DNA of 64,000 nucleotides, taken from positions 295,971-359,970 of the forward strand of contig JHVO01000009.1 in assembly GCA_000620185.1 (NCBI GenBank), read 5' to 3'. The notes beneath the pieces were generated by a model that saw only the letters and a list, made by a program, of their open reading frames with translations, searched no databases and was not told where the DNA came from. This DNA is from Geodermatophilaceae bacterium URHB0062. GTDB taxonomy: Bacteria > Actinomycetota > Actinomycetes > Mycobacteriales > Geodermatophilaceae. The translations under genes were made by a program, and so were the position numbers. Within the stretch, counting starts at the first letter, position 1, and each line of letters starts with the position of its first letter. Shown one piece after another: positions 17,394 through 25,895 of the stretch.

Positions 17394-17420
17394 GCTGTGA
17401 GCGCAGGAAGAAGCTCCGCC

Positions 17421-19109
17421 GTGACCACTCCCCGCACGAGCACGCGACCGCCGCGTCGCGACACTCAGCAGCGCGGCCAGGGCCAGTGGGCGCTCGGCTA
17501 CCGGGAGCCGCTGAACCCCAACGAGCGGATGAAGAAGGACTCCGACGGGCTCGAGGTCCGTCAGCGGGTCCTCGACATCTACGCGAAGACCGGCTTCGAC
17601 GGCATCGACGCCGGCGACCTGCGCGGCCGGTTCCGGTGGATGGGCCTCTACACCCAGCGGGCGCAGGGCATCCCCGGCGGCAAGACCGCCGTCCTGGAGC
17701 CCGAGGAGCTCGAGGACTCCTACTTCATGATGCGGGTGCGCACGGACGGCGGCGCGCTGACCAGCGCCCAGCTGCGCACGCTCGGCGGCATCAGCACCGA
17801 GTTCGGCCGCGACGTCGCCGACGTCACCGACCGGCAGAACATCCAGTACCACTGGATCCGGGTCGAGGACGTCCCCGAGATCTGGCGGCGCCTCGACGCC
17901 GTCGGAATGACGACGACCGAGGCCTGCGGAGACACCCCGCGCGGCATGCTCAACTGCCCGCTGGCCGGCGTGCTGGCCGACGAGGTGCTCGACGCCAGCG
18001 GCGTCATGGCGGAGACCGTTGCCCGCTACATCGGCGATCCGGCATTCAGCAACCTGCCGCGCAAGTGGAAGACGTCGATGTCCGGCTGCGTCGACCACTG
18101 CACCGAGCCCGAGATCGACGACGTCTCCTTCGTCGGCGTCGTGAACGAGGACGGCGAGGCGGGCTACGACCTGTGGGTCGGCGGCGGTCTGTCGACCAAC
18201 CCGATGTTCGCCCAGCGGATCGGCGTCTTCGTCCGCCCCGACCAGGTGACCGACGTCTGGGTGGCGGCGACGTCGATCTTCCGCGACTACGGCTACCGCC
18301 GGCAGCGCAACCGCGCCCGCGTCAAGTTCCTGATGGCCGACTGGGGCCCGGAGAAGTTCCGTCAGGTGATGCAGGACGAGTACCTGCACGCCGAGCTGCC
18401 CGACGGTCCGGCTGCGGCGCCGCCGAAGCACGACCAGCGTGACCACGTCGGCGTCGCCAAGCAGAAGGACGGCGCCAACGCCGTCGGCTTCGCGCTGCGG
18501 ACGGGCCGCATCAGCGGCACGGTGCTGACCCGGATCGCCGACCTGGCCGACCAGTACGCGGCGGGCCGGATCCGGACGACGACCCAGCAGAAGATGGTCA
18601 TCCTCGACGTGCCCGACGAGCGGGTCGAGGACCTCGTGGCAGCGCTGGCCGAGCACGACCTGCTGGTGCGCCCGAGCGCCTTCCGCCGCGGCACGATGGC
18701 CTGCACCGGTCTGGAGTTCTGCAAGCTGGCGATCGTCGAGACCAAGCAGCACGCGCAGGACCTCTACGCGGAGCTCGAGAAGCGGCTGCCCGAGTTCGAC
18801 GTGCCCATCGGCATCAACGTCAACGGCTGCCCGAACAGCTGCGCCCGGTTCCAGACCGCGGACATCGGCTTCAAGGGCTCGATGGTGCGGGACGCCAATG
18901 GCGAGATGGTCGAGGGCTTCCAGGTGCACCTGGGCGGGCACCTCGGCGTCGAGGCCACGTTCGGCCGCAAGTTCCGCGGTCACAAGGTCACCAAGGCCGA
19001 GACGGCGGACTACTGCGAGCGGGTGCTGCGCGGCTTCCTCGACCGTCGGGAGCCCGGCGAGTCCTTCGCGGCCTACGTGGAGCGCGCCGACGAGGAATGG
19101 CTGCTGTGA
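17421..19109 (+). CDS. sirA: ferredoxin-dependent assimilatory sulfite reductase SirA/NirA-type
   Basis: Siroheme/[4Fe-4S] enzyme reducing sulfite to sulfide with six electrons from ferredoxin. Of 562 residues, the C-terminal cluster ligands are in ACTGLEFCKLA (C-x5-C) and NGCPNSCARF (C-x3-C). The N-terminal repeat has MSGCVDHCTEPEIDDVSFV, and basic siroheme-contacting residues are spread through FRWMGLYTQRAQG. The Tyr-Thr-Gln motif of the actinobacterial SirA group is present. GTG 17421 (AGGAAG 10 nt upstream) was taken instead of GTG 17397. Regulation probably runs through the leader peptide and the neighbouring Rrf2 protein. Nitrite reduction is a less likely alternative given the cys neighbours. 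Confidence 0.92.
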   Translation: MTTPRTSTRPPRRDTQQRGQGQWALGYREPLNPNERMKKDSDGLEVRQRVLDIYAKTGFDGIDAGDLRGRFRWMGLYTQRAQGIPGGKTAVLEPEELEDSYFMMRVRTDGGALTSAQLRTLGGISTEFGRDVADVTDRQNIQYHWIRVEDVPEIWRRLDAVGMTTTEACGDTPRGMLNCPLAGVLADEVLDASGVMAETVARYIGDPAFSNLPRKWKTSMSGCVDHCTEPEIDDVSFVGVVNEDGEAGYDLWVGGGLSTNPMFAQRIGVFVRPDQVTDVWVAATSIFRDYGYRRQRNRARVKFLMADWGPEKFRQVMQDEYLHAELPDGPAAAPPKHDQRDHVGVAKQKDGANAVGFALRTGRISGTVLTRIADLADQYAAGRIRTTTQQKMVILDVPDERVEDLVAALAEHDLLVRPSAFRRGTMACTGLEFCKLAIVETKQHAQDLYAELEKRLPEFDVPIGINVNGCPNSCARFQTADIGFKGSMVRDANGEMVEGFQVHLGGHLGVEATFGRKFRGHKVTKAETADYCERVLRGFLDRREPGESFAAYVERADEEWLL

Positions 19110-19273
19110 GTGAGGACGCACCCGGAAGCGGGCGACAGCTCCCGCCGTTCCACTGCCCGTACTGCGGCGACGAGGACCTCACCCCGCACGGTGACTCCCC
19201 CGACGCCTGGCGGTGCGGCGCGTGCCTGCGCGCCTTCACCGTTCGCCTGATCGCCACGGGGGTGACGCAATGA
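19106..19273 (+). CDS. small zinc-ribbon protein between sirA and cysH
   Basis: A 55-residue protein starting at GTG 19106, which overlaps the sirA stop as GTGA; its own stop overlaps the cysH start as ATGA. Four cysteines form two knuckles, FHCPYCGDEDL and WRCGACLRAF, the classic CPxCG...CxxC zinc ribbon. The strict translational coupling on both sides shows it is a genuine gene. A small gene in this position also occurs in other actinobacterial cys operons, to my recollection. It may help metal-cluster assembly or electron delivery to SirA or CysH, but the role is unknown. Confidence 0.88.
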   Translation: MSEDAPGSGRQLPPFHCPYCGDEDLTPHGDSPDAWRCGACLRAFTVRLIATGVTQ

Positions 19274-19980
19274 CGACGTCCATCATGCCGACGGAACTGC
19301 TGGCCGAGGCCGCCGACGCCTGGTTCCAGGGCATCGACGACCCGGTCGAGCAGGCGCTGACCGTGCTGAAGTGGGCCGGCAGCACGTTCGGCGACGACTT
19401 CGCGCTGACGTCGTCCATGGCCGACGGGCTGCTGGCGCACCTGGCCAGCACCGCGATCCCGGGCGTGCACGTGATCTTCCTCGACACCGGCTACCACTTC
19501 GCCGAGACCGTCGGCACCCGCGACTGGATCACCGGCGTCCTGCCGATCACGCTGGTCAACGTGACGCCGCAGCAGACGGTCGCTGAGCAGGACCGGGAGT
19601 TCGGTTCGCGGCTGTTCGAGCGCGACCCCGACCTGTGCTGCTCGCTGCGCAAGGTGCAGCCACTGGCGCAGACGCTGGCCGGCTACACCGCCTGGGGCTC
19701 GGGCATCCGCCGCGACGAGTCGCCCAGCCGCGCCGGCACCCGGCTGATCGACTGGGACGCCAAGCGGGGCATGATCAAGATCAACCCGCTGGCGGCCTGG
19801 ACCCAGGCCGATGTCGATGCCTACGTCGCCCGGCACCAGGTGCCGGTCAACCCGCTCGTCGACTTCGGCTTCGCGTCGATCGGCTGTGCCCCCTGCACCC
19901 GCGCCGTCGCCCCCGGTGAGGACGCTCGCGCCGGGCGCTGGGCGGGCCGCACCAAGACCGAGTGCGGCATCCACAGCTGA
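19270..19980 (+). CDS. cysH: adenylylsulfate (APS) reductase CysH
   Basis: Thioredoxin-dependent reduction of APS to sulfite and AMP. The 236 residues start MTTSIMPTELLAEAADAW at ATG 19270. The nucleotide-binding P-loop-like region is ALTSSMADGLL, followed by VIFLDTGYHFAET. The Cys pair in DPDLCCSLRKVQPL and the later GCAPCTR provide the CC...CxxC ligands of a [4Fe-4S] cluster, which marks it as an APS rather than PAPS reductase. The catalytic C-terminal Cys is in TKTECGIHS. It completes the sirA-zinc ribbon-cysH string, so the product sulfite is passed directly to SirA. Confidence 0.95.
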   Translation: MTTSIMPTELLAEAADAWFQGIDDPVEQALTVLKWAGSTFGDDFALTSSMADGLLAHLASTAIPGVHVIFLDTGYHFAETVGTRDWITGVLPITLVNVTPQQTVAEQDREFGSRLFERDPDLCCSLRKVQPLAQTLAGYTAWGSGIRRDESPSRAGTRLIDWDAKRGMIKINPLAAWTQADVDAYVARHQVPVNPLVDFGFASIGCAPCTRAVAPGEDARAGRWAGRTKTECGIHS

Positions 19981-20065
19981 AAAGAGGACCTCCTCCCTCT
20001 CCACCACGTGCTCCGCACGCCGCGGGCCCCTGGGACGAAGCCGTTCCAGCGTGGAGGATGAAGCG

Positions 20066-20359
20066 ATGCCCCGTCCGCCGCGCCTGTCCCCCGACGAGAT
20101 CGCCGCCGCCCTGCACGGGCTGCCCTCCTGGAACGGGGACGGCGACGGCATCCGCCGCAGCGTCGAGCTCCCGTCCTTCCGGGACGCCGTGGCCGCGATC
20201 GTCGCGATCGCCGACGTGGCCGAGGAGATGGATCACCACCCCGACATCGACCTGCGCTGGCGGACCCTGCACCTGACCCTGGTCAGCCATTCCGCGGGCG
20301 GCGTGACCGATCTCGACCTGCGGCTGGCCCGCCGTATCGATGCGCTGCTGCCCGACTGA
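20066..20359 (+). CDS. 4a-hydroxytetrahydrobiopterin dehydratase (pterin carbinolamine dehydratase)
   Basis: A 97-residue PCD/DCoH-family enzyme that dehydrates 4a-hydroxytetrahydropterins, recycling pterin cofactors. The signature is complete: EEMDHHPDIDLRW (active-site His-His-Pro), then LTLVSHSAGGVTDLDLRLA with the downstream His and Asp. ATG 20066 is preceded by GGAGG at 7 nt spacing. It lies 85 bp after cysH in the same direction and may share that transcript. Bacterial homologues also help molybdopterin- or folate-linked pathways, and no aromatic amino-acid hydroxylase is in view. Confidence 0.9.
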   Translation: MPRPPRLSPDEIAAALHGLPSWNGDGDGIRRSVELPSFRDAVAAIVAIADVAEEMDHHPDIDLRWRTLHLTLVSHSAGGVTDLDLRLARRIDALLPD

Positions 20360-20456
20360 GGGCAGTCACCCCGGAAGCACGGCGCCTCCCGCCTGACGGC
20401 CCCACTCGCACGGGAAGTACCGGCAGCCATATCCGACCCCCGCGTGGGCTCGTGGG

Positions 20457-21152
20457 TCAGCCCGTGGCGCCCACCCCGTGCACGAGGAAGCTCCAGAACC
20501 GGTAGGCGATGTCCCGCGGCCGGAGGTGCATGTCGTCCATGTACCACTGGTAGGCCCAGTTGCACATGCCGAACATGGCCTTGGCCGCCAGCTCCGGATC
20601 GACGGGCTTGAAGACGCCCTTCTCCGTCCCCTCCCGGAAGATCTCGACGACCGCCTGGTGGTAGGCATCCCGCTTGATCCGGGACGCCGCCCGGGCGGCG
20701 GGAGGGAGCTCGCGGTGGTGCTCGAAGAAGACCCGCACGTGGCCCCGGTGCGTGCGCATCAGCTCGAGGATGTCGGCCATGACCTCGAGCAACAGCTGTT
20801 CGGGACCCAGTTCGGCGGCCACCCGCTCGGCATGCTGTCTCGTGAGCAGTTCGATGAACTCCTCGTGGATCTCGAGAAGCACGGCATCCTTGCCGGGGAA
20901 GTAGTGGTACAGCGTCGGTTTGGCGACCCCGACCACCGCCGCGATGTCTTCCATCGACGTGCTCGAGTACCCGGCCTTGTCGAACAGCTCCGCGGCGGCA
21001 TCGACGATCTGCTGACGCCGTTCCTCCGTGGTCAGCCGCCTGCGGGCCAGGCGCTCGGCCGCGGCGTCCGAGCTGTCCGGTGCAGCTGGCCGCCCTGGAG
21101 CCGGCACTCCACCCCTGACCACGGACAGTCCCAACTCCCTCGGCGGATTCAT
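20457..21152 (-). CDS. TetR family regulator of the catabolic island
   Basis: A 231-residue regulator with an extended basic N-terminus (about 45 residues ending LARRRLTTEERRQQIVDAAA), followed by the TetR helix-turn-helix SMEDIAAVVGVAKPTLYHYF. The ligand domain has the pattern of the FadR/AcrR-like branch (FFEHHRELPPAARAASRIKR ... FGMCNWAYQWY). The start overlaps the nitroreductase stop as ATGA, so it is the last gene of the E2-SDR-nitroreductase operon. The twin palindromes at 27392-27409 and 27536-27553 are good candidates for its operators, which would make it the pathway repressor. Confidence 0.93.
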   Translation of the reverse strand: MNPPRELGLSVVRGGVPAPGRPAAPDSSDAAAERLARRRLTTEERRQQIVDAAAELFDKAGYSSTSMEDIAAVVGVAKPTLYHYFPGKDAVLLEIHEEFIELLTRQHAERVAAELGPEQLLLEVMADILELMRTHRGHVRVFFEHHRELPPAARAASRIKRDAYHQAVVEIFREGTEKGVFKPVDPELAAKAMFGMCNWAYQWYMDDMHLRPRDIAYRFWSFLVHGVGATG

Positions 21153-21820
21153 GACGTGCCTCTCGTTTCGGCGGGTGCCACGCCCCACCGGTCGACGTAC
21201 GTGAGCTCCGCCGCGGGCCGGCGCGCGGCGGGACGGAAGTCGGTTCCCACGGTATAGGCCACCGGCACCAGCCCTACCTGCGTGATCCCGGCGGGGATGC
21301 CGAGGAGCCGGGCCGCCTCGTCGGCGTGTGCGAGATGGAACGTGGTGTACGTCGAACCGAGTCCGCGCGCCCGCAGCGCGAGCATGAAGTTCCACAGCGC
21401 GGGGAAGACCGACCCGTACAACGCCGGAGCGTTCTCGAGGTCCACCTCCGCGGCCACGCACGGCACCACCAGCACGGGGACTCGCTCCAGCACGTCGACC
21501 AGGTGCGCGGCGGACTGGTAGACGCGACGCGCCGCGTCGTCGCCCGGCGTCTCGAGCTGGCTGCGCAGGTAGTCCTGTCCCCCCGACCGGAACAGCTCCG
21601 CCAGCTTCGCCTTCAGGTCCGGTGAGGTCACCACGAGCCAGCGCCACAGCTGGCTGTTCGCGGCCGACGGCGCGTGGACCGCGACCTCCAGACAGTCCAG
21701 GATCACCTGCAGGTCGACCGGGCGGTCCAGATCGAGCCGCTTGCGCACCGACCGGGTGGTGGTCAGCAGCCGGTCGGCCTCGGCCACGTCGAACGGTGTC
21801 GTCAGGGTGGGAGCGGCCAT
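21149..21820 (-). CDS. nitroreductase family flavoprotein
   Basis: A 223-residue FMN-dependent oxidoreductase of the nitroreductase fold. The N-terminal TTRSVRKRLDLDRPV contains the FMN-phosphate arginine/serine motif, HAPSAANSQLWRWLVV the flavin contact, and RARGLGSTYTTFHLAHADEA the second FMN-binding loop. Such proteins reduce nitro compounds, quinones or enones, and some deiodinate or dehydrogenate. Its position between the SDR and the TetR gene, with an ATG that shares its A with the SDR stop, places it in the catabolic pathway. The actual substrate is unknown. Confidence 0.9.
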   Translation of the reverse strand: MAAPTLTTPFDVAEADRLLTTTRSVRKRLDLDRPVDLQVILDCLEVAVHAPSAANSQLWRWLVVTSPDLKAKLAELFRSGGQDYLRSQLETPGDDAARRVYQSAAHLVDVLERVPVLVVPCVAAEVDLENAPALYGSVFPALWNFMLALRARGLGSTYTTFHLAHADEAARLLGIPAGITQVGLVPVAYTVGTDFRPAARRPAAELTYVDRWGVAPAETRGTS

Positions 21821-22614
21821 CAGTGCACCTCGATCCCGCCGTCGACGTTGATCGCCTGCCCGGCCACCTGGCTCGCGGCCGGCGACAGGAGGAAGGCGAC
21901 CATCTCGGCGATGTCGGCCGGCTCGGTGGGACGGCGGGTCGGCGTCCCGCTCTGGACGACGGCGTCGAACACCTGCCGCGGCGACATCTGCTGGCCGGCG
22001 AACGGCGGCTCCTGCGACAGCCACGTCGCCGTCTCGTTCCACATCGGGGTCCAGACCAGGCCGGGACAGACCGCGTTGACGCGGACGCCGGACGGCGCGA
22101 AGGCCGCGTTCGCCGATTGGGTCAGCGAGATGACGCCGGCCTTCGAGGCGCAGTAGTCGGCCAGGTCCGCCGAACCGGCCTTCCCGGCGATGCTGGCCAT
22201 GTTGACGATCCGCCCGCCGCCACGAGCCGCCATCCGTCCGCCGATCTCCTGGTTGCTGACGAACAGGGCGCGCAGGTTGACGGCGAAGGTCCGGTCCCAC
22301 TGCTCGAGGCGCAGCTCGGCGAAGTGCGCCATCAGCCCCACGCCGGCGACGTTCACCAGGCCGGCGAGCGGGGTCGCGTCGTCGACGGCGGCCAGCGTCG
22401 CGCGGAACGCGTCGGCGTCGGCCACGTCGACGGCGTTCCCGGTGACCGTCGCCCCCTCCCCGGACAACTCCGCGACCGCCTTGTCCAACCGCTCGGCGTC
22501 CCGGTCGAGCAGGACCAGCGGCCGGCCGTCGGCGGCCAGCCGGTCGGCGACCGCCCGCCCGATGCCCATCGCCGCACCGGTCACCAGAACCGCGCCGGTC
22601 GTGTCGGTGCTCAT
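21820..22614 (-). CDS. short-chain dehydrogenase/reductase
   Basis: A 264-residue classical SDR. The NAD(P)-binding motif TGAAMGIG is near residues 12-19. NVAGVG marks beta 4, the catalytic Ser lies in IVNMASIAGK, and the active-site pair is YCASK. The acidic LLDRD at the end of beta 2 favours NAD(H). The C-terminal loop INVDGGIEV is standard. It overlaps the E2 stop as ATGA. With the zinc alcohol dehydrogenase on the other strand it could oxidise a diol or hydroxyketone feeding the E1/E2 complex, as in acetoin/butanediol catabolism, but the substrate is not shown by sequence. Confidence 0.93.
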   Translation of the reverse strand: MSTDTTGAVLVTGAAMGIGRAVADRLAADGRPLVLLDRDAERLDKAVAELSGEGATVTGNAVDVADADAFRATLAAVDDATPLAGLVNVAGVGLMAHFAELRLEQWDRTFAVNLRALFVSNQEIGGRMAARGGGRIVNMASIAGKAGSADLADYCASKAGVISLTQSANAAFAPSGVRVNAVCPGLVWTPMWNETATWLSQEPPFAGQQMSPRQVFDAVVQSGTPTRRPTEPADIAEMVAFLLSPAASQVAGQAINVDGGIEVH

Positions 22615-23831
22615 GCCCGCTCCCCCTGCTCGATCTCGCGGCGGAGCGCCGCACCGAATCTCGCCGCGGTGACCCCGTCGACCACGCGGTGGTCGAACGC
22701 GACCGCGACACCCATCACCGGCCGTACGTCCACTCCCCCGTCGACCACCACGGGGGTCGGGACGGCCGCGCCGGTGAAGACGATCGCCACCTGCGGCGCA
22801 TTGACCAGCGGCACTCCCGTCTCCACACCGAACTGACCCAGGTTGGAGAGCGTGATCGTGCCGCCGGAGGTGTCCTCGGGACGCGGCCCGGACATCCGGG
22901 CCCGGCCGACGACCTCACGCAGCCGCTCCCCGATCTCCGCTCCGGTCAGCCGGTCGGCCCCGTGGACGACGGGCACCACGAGGCCGCGCTCGGTCGCGAC
23001 GGCGACGGCCACGTTGACCTCGTCGTAGATGACCACCTCGTCCCCGGCGAAGGTCGCGTTGACCTCCGGCACCTCCAGAGCTGCCCGGGCCACGGCGGTG
23101 ATCAGCAGCTCGGTCACGGAGGGCACCGTCTCGCCCGCCGTCGGCGTGCTCAGCTGTACCAGCCGGCCTGCGTCAACGCGGTACTGCTGGACGAACTGGG
23201 GGACCTCGCGCCAACTGCGGGCCACGTTCTCCGCCATCGCGCGGGCGACGCCCCGAAGGGGACGGCGCTCCCGGACCGCGGGCCCGGACGTCCCTGACGC
23301 CGCCCCGCCGGTATCGCGTGCGGCCAGGGCGGCCTCGACGTCGGCGACGGTCACCGTGCCGTTGGGTCCGCTCCCGGAGACCGTGTCGAGGGCCAGGTCG
23401 TGGGCGGCGGCGAGCGCGCGGGCCTTCGGCACGGCGCGCGTCCGTCCGAGCGCGGCCATGCCGACGACCTCGGGGTCGACGTCGGGGCCACCGCCCGGGA
23501 GGGCAGCGGCCGCGGCGGGTGCCGGCTCGGTGGCTGCTCCGTGTCCGGCGTCCTCGGCGACCGCCCGGTCGATGTCCGCGGGGCTCAACTGCTCGCCCGG
23601 GTCCGCGACGACGGCGAGGAGGGCCCCGACCGGGAGGTCGGCGTTGCCCTGTCCCACGACGCGGGCAAGCGTTCCGGGCAGTTTCGCCTCGATCTCCACG
23701 GTGTTCTTCGCGGTCTCGACCTCGTAGAGCAACTGGCCGGTCTCGAAGGAGTCGCCCTCGGCGACGAGCCAGGCGGTGACGACGCCGCTCTCCATGGTGT
23801 AGCCGAGCTGTGGCAGGTGGAGCAGGTGCAC
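22611..23831 (-). CDS. dihydrolipoamide acyltransferase (E2) of a 2-oxoacid/acetoin-type dehydrogenase
   Basis: A 406-residue E2 core. The lipoyl domain (1-78) carries the lipoylated Lys in YEVETAKNTVEIEA. After an Ala/Pro linker, a peripheral subunit-binding domain lies around residues 131-170 (AVPKARALAAAHDL ... GPNGTVTVADVEAAL). The catalytic domain ends in AFDHRVVDG, with the H-x-x-x-D-G pair. It transfers the acyl group formed by E1 to CoA. No dihydrolipoamide dehydrogenase (E3) lies in this cluster, so a shared E3 elsewhere is expected. A 14-bp hairpin separates it from the E1-beta gene. Confidence 0.94.
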   Translation of the reverse strand: MHLLHLPQLGYTMESGVVTAWLVAEGDSFETGQLLYEVETAKNTVEIEAKLPGTLARVVGQGNADLPVGALLAVVADPGEQLSPADIDRAVAEDAGHGAATEPAPAAAAALPGGGPDVDPEVVGMAALGRTRAVPKARALAAAHDLALDTVSGSGPNGTVTVADVEAALAARDTGGAASGTSGPAVRERRPLRGVARAMAENVARSWREVPQFVQQYRVDAGRLVQLSTPTAGETVPSVTELLITAVARAALEVPEVNATFAGDEVVIYDEVNVAVAVATERGLVVPVVHGADRLTGAEIGERLREVVGRARMSGPRPEDTSGGTITLSNLGQFGVETGVPLVNAPQVAIVFTGAAVPTPVVVDGGVDVRPVMGVAVAFDHRVVDGVTAARFGAALRREIEQGERA

Positions 23832-23870
23832 GGGGTTCCCTCCCGGTCGTGACGACAGATCGTGGGACGG

Positions 23871-23905
23871 GCGCCCGCCGGCCGGTGTGCGCGGCCGGCG
23901 GGCGC
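23871..23905 (-). terminator. 14-bp perfect hairpin between E1-beta and E2
   Basis: gcgcccgccggccg (23871-23884) pairs perfectly with 23892-23905 around a 7-nt loop, 4 bp beyond the E1-beta stop. On the minus strand it follows the E1-alpha/E1-beta pair and precedes E2. It may reduce readthrough or protect the upstream mRNA from 3' decay. Confidence 0.55.
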
Positions 23906-23909
23906 GGGC

Positions 23910-24884
23910 TCAGGCCAGGAGTTCCTTGATCGCGACCTGCACGTCGTCGACCGTGGGGATGGCGAAGCGCTCCAGCTCCGCGTTCTGCGGGATCGGCACG
24001 TCCGCCGCGCCGATCCGCCGGATCGGTGCCTCGAGCAGGTCCAGGCCCTCCTCGGCGACGATCGCGGCGATCTCGCTCGCACCCCCGCCGGACTTCGGGG
24101 CCTCCTGGACGATCAGGAGCCGGCCGGTCTTCTCGACCGACGCGAGGATCGCCGGCACGTCCAGCGGACGCAGACCTCGGGTGTCGAGCACCTCGACCTC
24201 ATGGCCGTCGGCGGCGGCACGGTCGGCCGCCTGCAGGGCCAGGGAGACCATGCGGCCCCAGGCGACGACGGTGACGTCGGTGCCGGGGCGCTTGATGTCG
24301 GCCTTCCCGATCGGCACCAGGTGGTCACCCTCGGGTACCGGTCCCTTCGTGGCGTAGAGCATCTTGTGCTCGAAGAAGGCCACCGGGTCGTCGGAGCGGA
24401 TGGCGCTCTTGAGCAGGCCCTTGGCGTCCGCCGGGGTCGACGGGACGACGATGTGCGCGCCGGGGTGGGGCAGCATCGAGGCCTCGGGGCACCCGGAGTG
24501 CTCTGCTCCCCCGCCCCCGGTGGCACCCTCGGGCAGCCGCAGCACCATCGGCACGGTGACCTGGCCACCGTGCATGTACCGCCACTTCGACATCTTGGCG
24601 TAGGTCTCGTCGGCGGCGTTCCAGATAAAGTCGGCGAACTGCAGTTCGGCGATCGGGCGGAGCCCGGTCATCGCCGCGCCGACGGCGCCGCCCACGATGA
24701 ACATCTCCGAGATCGGGGTGTCCAGAACGCGATCGGGGCCGAATCGGTCGAACAGGCCGGTGGTGACACCGAAGATGCCGCCCATGGCGCCGACGTCCTC
24801 GCCCATGAGGATGACCCGCTCGTCGCGTTCCATCTCCTCGGCCATGGCCTCGTTGATGGCCTGCATGTAGGTGATCTCGCGCAT
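23910..24884 (-). CDS. 2-oxoacid/acetoin-type dehydrogenase E1-beta
   Basis: Beta subunit of a thiamine-diphosphate dehydrogenase, 324 residues. The N-terminal REITYMQAINEAMAEEMERD and VILMGEDVGAMGGIFGVT are strongly characteristic. So are DTPISEMFIVGGAVGAAMTG, PIAELQFADFIWNAADE and RLPEGATGGGGAEHSG. The C-terminal transketolase fold has VTVVAWGRMVSLALQAA and VLDTRGLRPLDV. With E1-alpha it makes the alpha2-beta2 E1 that decarboxylates or cleaves the substrate. The gap from E1-alpha is 11 bp. The set resembles acetoin dehydrogenase (acoAB) more than housekeeping pyruvate dehydrogenase, which in actinobacteria is usually the single-chain AceE. Confidence 0.94.
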   Translation of the reverse strand: MREITYMQAINEAMAEEMERDERVILMGEDVGAMGGIFGVTTGLFDRFGPDRVLDTPISEMFIVGGAVGAAMTGLRPIAELQFADFIWNAADETYAKMSKWRYMHGGQVTVPMVLRLPEGATGGGGAEHSGCPEASMLPHPGAHIVVPSTPADAKGLLKSAIRSDDPVAFFEHKMLYATKGPVPEGDHLVPIGKADIKRPGTDVTVVAWGRMVSLALQAADRAAADGHEVEVLDTRGLRPLDVPAILASVEKTGRLLIVQEAPKSGGGASEIAAIVAEEGLDLLEAPIRRIGAADVPIPQNAELERFAIPTVDDVQVAIKELLA

Positions 24885-24895
24885 GACTCCCCTTC

Positions 24896-25855
24896 TCAGA
24901 CGTAGACGCGCTGGTGGAGGCGCTCGGCGCCGGGCTTGGTTCCGGTCAGGGCCTTGTCGCGGGCCGTCTGCACCTCGTCGAGGGCGGTCTGCTCCATCCC
25001 GCGCAACTCGTCCTCGGTGGCCAGCCCCTGCTCCAGGAGCATCAGCCGCGCCTTCACGATCGGGTCCTTCTCGGCGTACGCGGCGCGGACCTCCGCGCTG
25101 CGGTAGCCGTCGGGGTCACTCGCGTAGTGGCCCGTCAGGCGCACGGTGTGCGCCTCGATCAGGCTCGGACCACCGCCGGAACGCGCCCGCTCCACAGCCT
25201 CCTCGGCGACCTCGTAGACCGCGAAGGGGTCCTGGCCGTCGACCTCGTACCCGGTCATGCCGTATCCGATGGCACGGTCGTGGAAGGTGCCGCCGGTGGA
25301 GTAGCTGGTGGGCACCGATACCGCCCAGCCGTTGTTCTGGACGACGAAGACGAGCGGCAGCTTCCACGCACCGGCCGCGTTGGCCGCCTCGTGGAAGGTG
25401 CCGCGGTTGGCGGCTCCGTCCCCGAAGAAGCACATGGTGACCTGCTCGGTGTGCCGCAGCTTCGACGACAGCGCCGCGCCCGCCGCGATCAGCTGGCTGC
25501 CGCCGAGGGTGCCGGACTGGCCGAGCACCCCGAGTTCGGGCTTGCAGACGTGCACGATGCCCGCGCCCAGGCCGCCGGTCGTGCCCAGATCGTTGCCCAG
25601 GAAGTCGCCGAAGAGCTCCACCAGGCTCACGCCCTTGGCGATGATGTGCGCCATCCCGCGATGGTCGTAGAGCAGGTAGTCGTCGGGGCGGAGCGCAGCG
25701 GTCGCCGCCACCTCCGTGCCCTCCGACCCGCGGCCGGGGTGGTAGCTCGCGGGAGCGAGGTTCTCGTCCATGAGGCGCAGCAGCGCCTGTTCCCAGGCCT
25801 GCGCCAGGAACATCGTGCGGTAGATGTCCTTCTTGGTGTCCGTCGTGAGTGCCAC
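24896..25855 (-). CDS. 2-oxoacid/acetoin-type dehydrogenase E1-alpha
   Basis: Alpha subunit, 319 residues, from GTG 25855 with GGAGA upstream. The thiamine-diphosphate motif is CFFGDGAANRGTFHEAANAA through FVVQNNGWAVSVP (GDG ... NN). DYLLYDHRGMAHIIAKG and GAGIVHVCKPELGVLGQSG line the active site. The phosphorylation-loop-equivalent region and the C-terminal EVRAAYAEKDPIVKARLML agree with AcoA/PdhA-type subunits. The short N-terminus fits the acetoin dehydrogenase subgroup. It starts the E1 pair and lies downstream of the MFS gene, separated from it by a 17-bp hairpin. Confidence 0.93.
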   Translation of the reverse strand: MALTTDTKKDIYRTMFLAQAWEQALLRLMDENLAPASYHPGRGSEGTEVAATAALRPDDYLLYDHRGMAHIIAKGVSLVELFGDFLGNDLGTTGGLGAGIVHVCKPELGVLGQSGTLGGSQLIAAGAALSSKLRHTEQVTMCFFGDGAANRGTFHEAANAAGAWKLPLVFVVQNNGWAVSVPTSYSTGGTFHDRAIGYGMTGYEVDGQDPFAVYEVAEEAVERARSGGGPSLIEAHTVRLTGHYASDPDGYRSAEVRAAYAEKDPIVKARLMLLEQGLATEDELRGMEQTALDEVQTARDKALTGTKPGAERLHQRVYV

Positions 25856-25895
25856 GGGGTCTCCGTTCGGAGTGCGGGACGGTGGGAGGGGGATG

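Noticed and set aside
20360..20456. Terminator between the pterin dehydratase and TetR genes
   Set aside because: Only weak complementary stretches (less than 8 bp) could be found.
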